This document shows positions 22,601-34,300 of a stretch of 64,000 nt of DNA, piece by piece. The notes under the pieces are model-generated. The model was not told the DNA's origin. It made no database searches and saw only the letters and a list, made by a program, of their open reading frames with translations. The stretch lies in NCBI RefSeq assembly GCF_014839805.1, contig NC_051124.1, positions 1-64,000 of the forward strand. Direction: 5' to 3'. Position 1 is the stretch's first letter. Every line of letters begins with the position of its first letter. The stretch is from Manduca sexta (Eukaryota > Arthropoda > Insecta > Lepidoptera > Sphingidae). The translations under genes were made by a program, and so were the position numbers.

Positions 22601-23074
22601 ATTGTAACGTGCAGAAGTGGGCGCGATGTGGGGACATCGCTTCATCTCTTTTTTTCGCACGCGTCGTAATTCCCGATGACGTCACATGTGGATATTTCGT
22701 CTGTTTTCTGTTTCTTGTTAATTAACACTTCCACCGAAATTCAAAGACTTATAACTTGTTGATTTTTTACCGGATTTTAATAATTCCTTCTGTGTTATAA
22801 TTTATATAATGTAAATATTTGATAACAGTAAAGAACAAAAATGAGTCCGGTACCCTATTAAGACTTTCATGGTCATGAGACAAAGTCAAAGTTACAATAC
22901 TCGTACATTTTACTATTATACTAAAACACACCTTCGATAAAATTCAAAAAACAGTTTATTTCAATGCCTAACATTCGGGTAAACATAAATCATTAAACGC
23001 TGTTGTGTACATACATTGTAATCAATGTAACATTGGGTATTACATGACTCAACATACTTTTATTACCTTAGACA

Positions 23075-23345
23075 AACGAGCAAGCGGTCCGCCTGATGAT
23101 AAGCAGCATCTGCCGCCCATGGACAGCAATACCAGCACAGACAAGGTATTACCTACCTGTGTGCACCTTTAAAACCTCTATTCAAGGACAAGTCATAGCA
23201 TTAGGGAATCACCGATGCAAGTCCATTCCAAAGTTTACGCATGCGCAGTTGAAATGACCGTTGAAAACTCCGCTACTACGGACAGATTCAACATAGTACG
23301 GATTATCTTCAATGCGATGGTGGTGGGGTTGTACAATGTTAGGCA
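23075..23345 (+). repeat. LINE-like 3' fragment
   Basis: Has the pattern 'gcggtccgcctgatgataag', 'ctgccgcccatggaca', 'gcattccaaa'-type words and 'cgcatgcgcag' that I associate with a common lepidopteran LINE 3' region. Only one copy is in this window, so the assignment rests on recognition alone. Confidence 0.45.
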
Positions 23346-24127
23346 AGCACTGTATTAAACTAATTACTCAGACCGCGTGGAAGAAGCGGTACAATGCAGA
23401 GATCTGATGTCTCCGCGTACCCAACTTCTTCATTATGTCCATGAGATTAAATATTTTAGGGGTAACAGGAGCAGTGTTGTGACATGTATCGATATTTTGT
23501 AAATCAAAGTAGTTGCTTATGTTTAAAATCAGACGCAAACAAGCGAGTAGTCTGGTCATTGAATATAGAAAATGTAGTTTAGTTTGAGGTAAACCATGGA
23601 AGACTATAGACTTCATCGATTGCAATTGTTATCGAGGTTTAAAAAAAACTGTATACTATGCAAGGATTATCTATCTAATTGTAGTATGTTATTGGGATTA
23701 TTTTTTATTGGACATATTATTGTAAAGGTTGAATGCATCGATTATAATGAATTGCATCGTAGTGATATATTTTTTTGCCATAAAACTTTCAGAATGGTTA
23801 GATATTGTTATCGATATTTAAGTCAAGAGATTATGTATACGATCTTCGTATCAAGATAATGTTTAAACGGATATATTCGGTTGCAAGTTCTGTGAAAGTT
23901 TGTAACATAAAACTTGCATATCAGTAAAATTAGAACTACACATATGTAAAATATATTCGACCTATTTAACCGTTTTTATATCAGAACTCAGCTGAATTTC
24001 TATAATGAATAACGCAACAATATTTTTATATATGTTTGCCTTTTTTTCCTTTATACAATATCTTAATTAAAGTCGAAAAAACACGAAAAAAAAACGTTTT
24101 TTTTAAGGCTACACCTCAATTAATAAT

Positions 24128-24210
24128 AGTAGTATAGCCGGCAAACAGCTTGAGTTGGGAGAGAGCCCCACTACGTGGTAGTGTGGTCAAGTTGTTTGCC
24201 GACTAGTACG
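24128..24210. repeat. foldback hairpin in Sec31 3' flank
   Basis: Arms of about 24 bases (around 'gccggcaaacagcttga' and 'tcaagttgtttgccgac') are inverted with few mismatches, and the loop has a smaller inverted pair, 'cactac' and 'gtagtg'. It begins 70 bases past the Sec31 stop codon and would form a stem-loop in the 3' UTR on the minus strand. It may be a very short MITE or a structured RNA element. Confidence 0.6.
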
Positions 24211-24279
24211 TCGTTCGGGGGGCTACACTTCAGTAAGTATGTAGTAGTAATTGCGGTCGGCGGTCCGCCGCTGCGAGCA

Positions 24280-25310
24280 TCATCGCTGCAGCTGCGCGGC
24301 GAGCTGCAGCAGCGCCTTGAGTCCGGGGAGGAAGGCCGCGGCGGCCGCGAAGTCCGAGCCCGACGCCAGCGCCGCCACCGTCTGCGTCGCCGAGCCGAAG
24401 TCTCCCGCCTGCACCAGCTGCGAGCAGCTGTGCAGCGCGCCCAGCGTCGCTTCCGACAACTGGGGGAAACGAGTACGCTGTATTATGTCTGACATGATGA
24501 AGTAGCGAATGAAATGTCGGGATAAAGCTAATTCTATTGGGACTGTGTCAGACGTTTGTTCGCTACATGGATAGCAACATCATAAAACTAGAATTCTCAT
24601 CCATAGTTCACCCGAGTACTCTTGTAATACGGGCCCATAATTCTGGCGACTATCGAGAGACACGGTGCATTGTGATGATCAACATTATAATATATTCACT
24701 ACGGTGCTCTAGTCACTAGCCTACCAAGCTACCTGCTAAGAAAAAACATACACTTACCCTGTACTCCCTCAACAGATCATAAAGTGTCTCCAGCCTCCTC
24801 TGCACATCTTCCAATTTCCTCTTCATTTGCTGCGGATAGAAATGTACATAAAACGTATATTATATAATTATGTATATTCTTCACTATAATTTTGACTATA
24901 CATTAATAAAAAGCAGAGATAACCCAATGCAGTGTGAAATGGATATTCAATAAGAACATTTCATTAAAATCAATAAAACCAATTGGTCCTACGAGCCGGA
25001 TGTTAAACCTAATTTGTAACAAAATAATTACCAGACTTTAATATTATAATATTTTTAACGGGATGTTATGTATTTAACGATATCTTTCATAGATATTTAA
25101 GGCCATCAAATGAAAATAATGAATTTTACAACATTAAAGTTTTAGTGAAAAGATGCAACAATAGAAAAGAATGGTATATTGACCACATTGACAGCTTTGG
25201 TGGCGCAGTCTGCCCGCAGCGAGTCGAACACCTGCTGCAGCACGAGGTGTTCCTCCGGCAGCGGCGCGCTTCTGCACCGGCGCCGGCTCCACAGGCGCAG
25301 GCGCCTCCGT
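24280..25310 (-). CDS. Sec31: Sec31 C-terminal exons 23-25 (only copy)
   Basis: Exon 23 (25184-25310) reads '[14 protein letters not shown]' and then, after a one-base shift, '[20 protein letters not shown]'; exon 24 (24758-24829) is the helix '[20 protein letters not shown]' plus REYR; exon 25 (24280-24459) ends '[17 protein letters not shown]' and TGA. These match the conserved C-terminal helical domain of Sec31A (human: SEHLVL..., QTKRKLDDASKRLEFLYDKL). Exon 23 is 127 nt but flanking phases need 126, so it has one extra base near 25270. Copy 2 of the gene lacks these exons, so this is the only 3' end for Sec31 in the window. Confidence 0.88.
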
Positions 25311-28300
25311 CTGACGAAACAATATTATTATTTATTTATTTTTACTAGACCTATTACTAAGAGAATTTAGGCCTGGGGTTAATTTTTACTCATCGTCAGC
25401 CAATTTTCGTCACTCGCCAACCTAATGAAACCGGTAAGGTGTTGAGATAACCAAGGTGGGATAAATAATATTAATGAGATTTTTTAAATCGAATTAAATA
25501 TAACACTAAAGTTGTACGCGAATTAAATTAGTTATCGGTGTAACATTAGAATCGTTCTCTTTCATTTACCGTCATTGCCCAGTAATTTTGCCGTGACAAC
25601 TTAAAAATATGAAAATCAGAATAAAAAATCATAGTATACAAATCTATAGTATCTTAATAACTAAAACATAAAACGAAACAACTCACATGCTGTTGGTACG
25701 CCGGCTGCATCGCAGGTGGGTACTGTTGATACTGCTGCTCCTGGTACTGCTGGCCGGGGTGCTGGCCGGGGTACTGTTGCCCAGGGTACTGTTGCGGCGG
25801 GTACTGTCCCGGGTACTGCGCGGGCGCAGGCGCGAGCGGTACGTGTTGCGGCTCCACGCCGAACAGCGGGTGAGTGATCGGCGCTTGAGAGGTGGGTGCT
25901 TCTTGTTTAGGCTGCAATATACATTTATTTATAGTATACATTTATTTGAATTTTTTTTATGTATACAGTTGTATGAAATGAGCACCTCACCTAACGGTAA
26001 GCAATGCGCTCAGCATTGCGATATTAGATGATAAGGGTCATAATACAATGTCATTTAAACCTCACAAATAAACATTATGTTACACACCCAGGATATTGTG
26101 TAAAGTATAAGTTTGAAATGACAACGAATCGCTCAAGCTTTTTATTTATCACAAAGGATGGTAGTCAGTCTTATATGAAGATATTAAATGATAACAGATC
26201 TTAATTTTTTAGCACACACTTATCTTATTTTCAAAAATGTTTGTTATAACCAAAATACAACAAAAATCAAACAAATTGAAAACAACAAACGCCAAACAAA
26301 AGAATGAAACAACTGTTTTAATACAATAAACTAAATGAACATAAAAAATGAACTTAAAAGTATAGTTATCGAAAAATACATCAGAATTCTTCACTTTATG
26401 CCAACTCTCACTCAAAGTCAAGTTTGTATTTAAAAGTATAACCAACTCGATTAACTCGGCATATCACTACAACACTCGTCACACTAAAACATCGATAAAA
26501 ACTATCGTCAAGTCGATCACGTCGACCATGTACCTCACTCGACTGTCGCCTGTGGCGTATCACATTGGCCCATTTGCGGGTACCCGCGTGGAGGGCCGAC
26601 ATTTCCTCGGTACCTAGGTACTGGATCTGTATATTGATCAATGCGCAATTTTGGGTACCTTTGTGGCTGTGTAATTTTACAAATATGTTGGGTATAAATA
26701 AATAGATTATTTAAATAAATAGGTATAAAGTAATAATAATATTATAACATAAAACATCTACAAAGAAAAACACCGTGATCTAAACTTAAAATCGAAAAAA
26801 TCTCCAATAATGTCGTTAATTTGAGAAATCAATAAAATACCTTACCTTAGGCTTAGACGTGACCATCGGTGGGTCGTTCCATCCAGCGGGGGCCGGCTTC
26901 GAGTGCGGCGGGGGTTCAACCGCCTGCTGGGCCCCGTAATACCCTCCGTTCACTGCTGGATTCATCGGCGCCGGATTTAACGGGCGGGATTTAACGGATT
27001 CATCGGATTTAACGGCGCAGGGTTTAATGGGTTCATTGGATTTAACTGCGGAGGATTCAGGTTCATAGAGTTGACCGGGTTGATCGGTGCGAAGGTGTTA
27101 GGAACGCCCGGGATACTCGCGCTGCTGTACTGGTCAGGTAAGGGGCTGTTGAAGCCGCCGTATGGCTGTGTTTGGTTGTTATAGCTGTACTGGTTGTACA
27201 TAGGCGCCGCTGCCACTGAAGGGTCCACTTTGTATTTAGAACGGCTGGGCAGACCACCTGGAATGAATGAAACTTGATGTTGCTACTCTGAATGAACAAT
27301 TAACTCATATTTTTAGGACTAATGATTTTTTAATCTCGCAGGTGGTTCAGATCAAGCAAAGTTGGAAAATGATCCAACAAGTTTTAAGGCTATTGTTGAC
27401 AACTACAGAATTAGTGACTCACCATGAGGCCCGACGCTGGCCGGCCTCGCTGGCTGTTGTGGCGGTTGCGGTAGCTGCGGTTGCAGTGGCTGTAATGGCT
27501 GTGTTGGCGGTGGTTGCGGTTGCTGTTGGTGCGGCTGATATTGACGCTGCTGGTACGGCACGCCCGAACTGAACCTTGCTGCCACGCTGGCTGTTCGAAT
27601 GGGGCTGCTGGAGGAATTCAAGTAGTGTCAATTGGTCCAGCTCATAATAGAAACAAAATTCATGTGAATAACTGAGTAAACCTATCACTTTACTGTCAAC
27701 TAATAAGCGGCTGCCAGAAGTCCTATGAGGACTTCAATGGACGTGAAATAAAGTGTATTTCATATACCTCAGACAATTGATCGGTTAAAAGGAACATATA
27801 CTATAATAAGGAGGTTTTCCCTTAGATATGTGTATTCATAAGCATGGTCGTTAGTTTTGTCCGAGAGGCGGGTGAGTAGAGTAAGTAGGTGTAACCTGTG
27901 GTGCTGAAGGGGTTGTGTTCGTGCAGCGGCGCGCGCGAGTGCGAGCTCGCGGTGCGCGCGCGGGGCTGCGCCGGCGCCGCCACCTGCCGACGACATGCAG
28001 GTGTTACACGGATTTACTCTTATTTATTACAAACAACGAACTTAAAGGTCACATAAATATTTAACTCAATAAATATATGAAGTTTATTATTCCAATACAT
28101 AGTTTTTTTTTTTAAATATTTATTTAAGGAGCTTGGTCGTTATTTCGCGACTATGACGCTTACATAGTTTATTCGATTGATAGTGTTTATCCATATATAT
28201 ATTTTTTATGATTTCACTATGGCTGATGTTAATCATATTTACCTATAATTGGCAACAAACAATATGACTCGAAATATATTGATGAGATACGATGAGTAAT

Positions 28301-31300
28301 ATAACCGACCTGTCGTGTTGTCTGTTTCATGGCGAGCGCGCCCTCGAGCCTGTCCGGAGCGGGTGCGCGGGCAAGTCTGCTAGCGCCAGTAGCGCGCTGT
28401 GCAGACAGCCCTGCGCCGCGAGACGACTTGCGTATTCACACACCGCCGGGTCGCCGCCATCCGACTGTTATAGATATATACTTACATCATTCAATTCAAA
28501 TTTCTGTTAAATTATTGTTTTTTTTTTTCTTTTTATATTTTTTTTGTTGTTTTTATGTGTGTGTAGAAAAAAAATGGTTTAACATTGATTATAATTCTAG
28601 CTGAATACTTGTTTATTATATTATATAAAATTAACCTTTTAAATATGAAGTGATTCAGTAAAATTTTAATTGTTAATAATATGGAAAGATTGATTCGGTT
28701 TGGGTGATACTAATATGTAATAGACTTTGCATTGCCTGTGTATAAAAAATTACAGAACAAGTTATGTAATTTTTTTCTTTATTTTTGCATCTTTTTTATA
28801 AATGATAGTTTGAATTATATTGTGCAAATGTGCTGTCTTTGTTTCTGTGTGTGTGTACCTGCAGCGCGCGTCCCCTTAACACAGCGGCTCTCCGCAGCAG
28901 CAGCGCCAGCGCAGCGCGTTGTCCGCGCCCCATCCCCCCTCTCGCCGCCCGCGTAGGGCTGGCCCCACACACGTAGCACAACGTCGCCGCCGCAGAGAGG
29001 GCAGGGTCCGACTCCTGCGACAACTTGTCGCCCAACATCTCTGCACAAACATTACGATTAATTCACTTTACATGTTTAGATAGTAGAGTATCATTCTCAT
29101 ATTTAACTACGTTGAATCCACTAAATATCGGTGTATAGAGAACTGATTGTTTATCGAACACAATTCCAAACTTCAAACTGACCAAAAAGCCTACATCATC
29201 GCCTTATAAAAACTAACCACAATAATGTTCCAGCGTCTCCGCATCACAGTGCGTGAGCAGGGTGGCGAGCGTGTCCTTCCAGCAGGCCGGCGCGGCGGAC
29301 TGCACGAGCTGGTCCCAGCGCGACTGCAGCAGACTGCCCGCCAGCAGCGACACCGGGTCACCGCTGGTGGCGTTGAGGTGGTACTTCTGGACTTTGTATA
29401 CTAAATCTTGGCTACCTATAAAGTAAAAAAAAATATAGTGACAAATTTTACCGCTTTAGGCCATGTTTTATATTTATGGTGATCAAAATGTAAATAGTGA
29501 AGTCTGCTACTCGCCAGAGGGAGTCGACGGACAGTGAAAGACTTCATGAGAAAATTAATGAGGCGACAACCTCTGAAATCACGTAAAATAAATTTTTATA
29601 ATGGTGTTGAAATTTATTGCTATTCAACTATGAAGTCATCATACTCGAAAAAATAATAGCACATTTATAATGTAGTTACCGAGCGAGGCGACAATCATGG
29701 CGTCGGAGACCGCCCCGCGTCGAGGCACAGCTCCACCGCCTCCTCCAGGTTGCCGCACACCAGCGCGCGACAGATCAGGCTCGTCATGTCTGCACATACA
29801 GTACCAACATTAACATTTGTCACTGAACATATGCCTTTACTTCTGGGCCTTATATATATATGGACCACACTACAGGTGGCTCGGAGAGAATGCCCATGGT
29901 GTTAGTGCGCCTGCAAACCTTGTGTACAAATTCCATTAAATAAATAGAATGCAATGTATTCATGTGTATAATCTCTAAATAATAATAATAATCATAATAT
30001 CAGCCCTGTATTATATACTTGCCCACTGCTGAGCACGGGCCTCCGACACTACTGAGAGGGATTAGGCCTTAGTCCACCACGCTGGCCTAGTGCGGGTTGG
30101 TAGACTTCACACCTTCGAAATTCCTATAGAGAACTTCTCAGATGTGCAGGTTTCCTCACGATGTTTTCCTTCACCGTTATAGCGAACAATAAATTCACAA
30201 AGAATAATCACAACTTTTTTATAAATGAAACTTTGCTATTGGTCTTCGGTGGCATTTACAGTGTCTACAGACATGTTAAAGCTTTTTGATAATCGTATGG
30301 ACCATTACAATTTCCTTTAATCAATGTGTTGAAATAAAAAGAACTATAGACGCACCTTCCCCGTTGGGTATCGCCACGTTATTGGCTGAAGACGTGATTT
30401 CGATGTTTGCTAGCTTCCTCTCGATCAGTGTGTGCGCGTCCTGAAAAAGAAATCATAACTATAGCCTAAGGAGCGAATCGCTTTTCCCCAGAAACTAATT
30501 ATGAATTTCTAAAACAGAATGAACAAGAAATAACTAGAAACTAAGTCGCCATATATCATATTAGAATATTTACACAACCAAAAAATGTAATTTAAAAAAA
30601 AAAAAATTGTAAAAATTTTCAATATATTTTTGTTTGTATATTTACTACATGGTGTTCACAAAAAATATCTTCTGACAAATGACAGCTGTCACACTGACAG
30701 CGCCACCTGTCAAACTCACCGACAGGTCCGTGCTGGTGTCCGTGGACAGCTCGGCCTCCGTCTCCGTGGACTCGCCCTGCGTCGTGAGGGTCAAGCGAGG
30801 CGTTAGTGACAAACGTGGTGCGTATAGCGAGTTAGTGGCGGGTTAGTACACAACACCGGCGGACAGTAAGAGACAATGAATAATATGTTGAAGTATAAAA
30901 ATGAGTTTAAATATATAAAGAAGAAAAACAAACATTCAGATAATATAAGCAGTCTGAAGTTAACACAAATCGATCAACATTTCTTAGCACACTGTATAAC
31001 ACAATCTACACATAGCCTTTATGAATACAGGATGTTCAATAATCGAAATTATTTAGCGGTCAAGTATATTATCTACTTAATGCTTGTCATGTTAGCCGGC
31101 TAACATGACAGTTACATGACATTACGCGTGTCAGGGGAATATAACCTTATTATTAATTACATAATAAGGTTATTTTAATTTTTTCATTGACAGAATTACA
31201 TTCTAGATACGATACTCTAGATTGTCTACGACATCAATGGTTAGCTCAGTCCATTTTCATACATTTTGTTTCGGCTAAGTCACAGTGCGGTTTAATTAAA

Positions 31301-34300
31301 TATGTTATTCGCAGTTGAAAAAATGTAATAATTAACATGGATATTTCTGCCAAAATTTCGTCATATTAAATTTTAAAGGCAGAAATATCCCTGATTATTA
31401 ATTATGTTTACGTTTTTCTTTCAACTGCGAGAACTAATCACTAACTAGACGTGAATTTAAATTTTACTTAGGCCAGGTTAAACAGCAAAACAAAAAAATG
31501 GACCTTGAGCTACCACCTTAATATAATTGTCTCACAGAAAACAATCAAATCACATATTTTTGTCAAATTAGTATGGTGAATCAGATTGCCACAAGCTCAA
31601 ATCATTTGGAAAGGTGTTTATATCATTACTTATCTAGATTAAAATAACACTGATGTTAAAACATTGATATGTTGGACTCTATTTAAAGCATAGCAATATC
31701 ACCACACTACCACCACAGTGTGTACCACAAATATATTATACCCATAAATATCCCGCTTTAACACATATTAACAAAGAAAAAATTATCGCACCACAATGCT
31801 TAGTGCTAGTTTTTCTTACAATTGCATTAACATTTGTTGCAATAGGTTAAAATTTAGCACAAGGCACCCTGTTTGCTTACTCACCCTGCTAAGAGCTGCG
31901 AGGTCTGGCTGTTGTCCATCGCCGGCGTTAACTGCTGCACTCTTGAACTTCGATGGGATTTCATCTTGTTTGAATCCTGTAACAAAATGTTTTTTAGTTC
32001 AATAGATTATTTAAGGACATAGCAAATTCACTCCACTGCATGTGACGGTTAGTGTAGTGGCGTCATGACAGGCTATTGTCGCTAGTCAACAGAATTACGC
32101 CGGCCTGTTAAAAGCGTATATACGCGGCAAAACCCTCGAAACCGGCACACTCTTGCATAATAGATTATAATAATTCCAGCCCAATATTATACATGTCCCA
32201 CTTCTGGGATTAGGGCGTGGGCCTCTTTTGGTATTTGTAGAAATTATTATTAATATCTCACCTAATAAATTGAGCACTTCAGTGCGGAATGTGGCAAGAA
32301 ATTGGCTCTCAGGAAGAACCACACGTATCGTTCGTTTTGATCCATCGCCGCGTCGCCCTTCTGCCGGCAGTATCTGCAAGTAAACGGATGTTGAACGGAG
32401 TTCAGTCAAGAATTTACGGATGAAAACCACTCTCGTTTGTTGACTGTGTTAATTTAAGATTGAATATAATACAAATCGAAATATATTCAATTATTTTATA
32501 TCCGTTATCCAGTTCGAAGGACCACAACTAGTAAATACTGTAGGTACTCACTCTGCGAGTTTCTCCGTGGAGCCTGGTTCCTGACTGATACTCGAACCCA
32601 ACACGGAATCCAATTCAGCCGCCTGCTCCACGATCTCTGGCTCGCTTACTACCTAAAAGACAAGACAAAGTATCTGTAATTTTTTTTGTAAGTTAAAACA
32701 GGCTGGATTCATTTCAATGCAGTATTAAATTTTATTGTAAGCGAAAATCGATACAAACAAAATTCTACATAAATAATGTCTGTTACACTTAGTAATAAAT
32801 ATTTACCTGGCTAATGTAGACAAGTTTCTGCGGGCCGGTCTCTTGCGGACATTTCTCGAATGTCAACAATTTACCGCCGAACTGCAACAAAAAACAAAAT
32901 CATAAAAATTATATGGATAGAATGAATATCTTAACAAGGCAACCTGTTTGCTGCAGCAGTTAATTTGTTAATGTCATTTTGCCACATTATCCTGACCACA
33001 ATCAATAAGTTGGAGTTGTGATTTAAATATCATTAAGTTTACAATACTCTCAAAAAGAATGTGGGTCATAAAAATATTTATCAATACACAAAAAATCCAC
33101 TTCTTATTTTTCAGAGATTCGCTCGCGTTAGAAAACTATTGGAATATAGACATAAATCCTGTGCAACCAAACTTCACGCTATGGTCTGTCAAAATTATTT
33201 CTTCCTTATACCTGTCTTTTACATTATAACTAGCAATTATTACAAATAGTAGTTTATTTATTACAACAAAAACAGTAACCAGAACACCATGTATACTCAC
33301 TGCAAACTTAGCGGCGGAGGGTCGTTTGAGCCAGGCGGGCGGCGTGGGCGGCTGGTGGTGGGCGGCGGCGGGGCGGGGGCGCGCGCCACGGCGGGCAGCT
33401 GGCTGAACGACGCCGCGCCGCCGAACGACTCCACTATGCTGCTCGTCGCCGCCGGACTCTGCGGGAGACACAACCAACGTGAATAAACATGAATATACAT
33501 CAAAGTAATCTAGTAATAGCTTGCTTAGGTTTTCAAGCTAATGAAGGCTACAAAATTTTAAACTACTTAAGAAATCAATATTTGAGTTTTGAGAAAATCA
33601 TCTACAATGTATAATATGTAATGTGTTTGTGTATATAATCAGAAACCAAGCCTAAATTACATTTTGTCAACTTTAAATGGATATACAGTAAACAACATGT
33701 GTAGCTGAACAAATTCAAAACTTCAAATAAATATACACTCGCGATCTTACCAATATTTATTTTTACTTTACTGCACACAAAGAAAAAATAATCTATTTAA
33801 CTTAACAGGAGCTATTTTTGTGGCTGACTGTAGTGGCTGTAACTCTGACTAACTTGATATGTATAGACTTTAAGTACTACATTATGATAACATAATGAAA
33901 ATGATAATATAATGAAACACTGACGACATCAGGCCTGGCGCCGCCGAGCAGGCAGTGCACGGCCACGTGCTGGTCGAACGACGCCGCCGACAGCAGGTTC
34001 GGGTCCCGCGGGCACCACGACACCTCGAACACCCACTGCTGCTGCTCGCTGATCTCCGACAGGATCTCGCCGCCCTGCAAACAATATAACACCATGTAGA
34101 ATATACAGAATGTTTCAAAAATTTGTGTTCTTTTTAGTTCATTAAAATGTACAAATAAATTGCCTACACATAACCCTTTACTAATAAACGTTAATTATAT
34201 TAAAAAAGAATGTCAGTGACAAGAGTCACAAAGGCATAAGTGACAAATCTCTCTCTGTCTCGCTCTAAAAGTTACACCACTCAAGCAATTATTTGTTATG

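Noticed and set aside
24175..24505. Plus-strand frames overlapping GC-rich Sec31 exons (also near 25.2, 25.7, 27.4, 28.3, 33.3, 38.5, 40.1, 41.1 and 45.4 kb)
   Set aside because: They are shadows of minus-strand GC-rich exons; splice sites and protein similarity support only the minus strand.
26408..26641. Possible extra Sec31 exon on the minus strand ('[20 protein letters not shown]'; also 39229-39441)
   Set aside because: It is kept in both copies but has no good splice pair, no resemblance to Sec31, and including it is not needed for the correct total length or phase.
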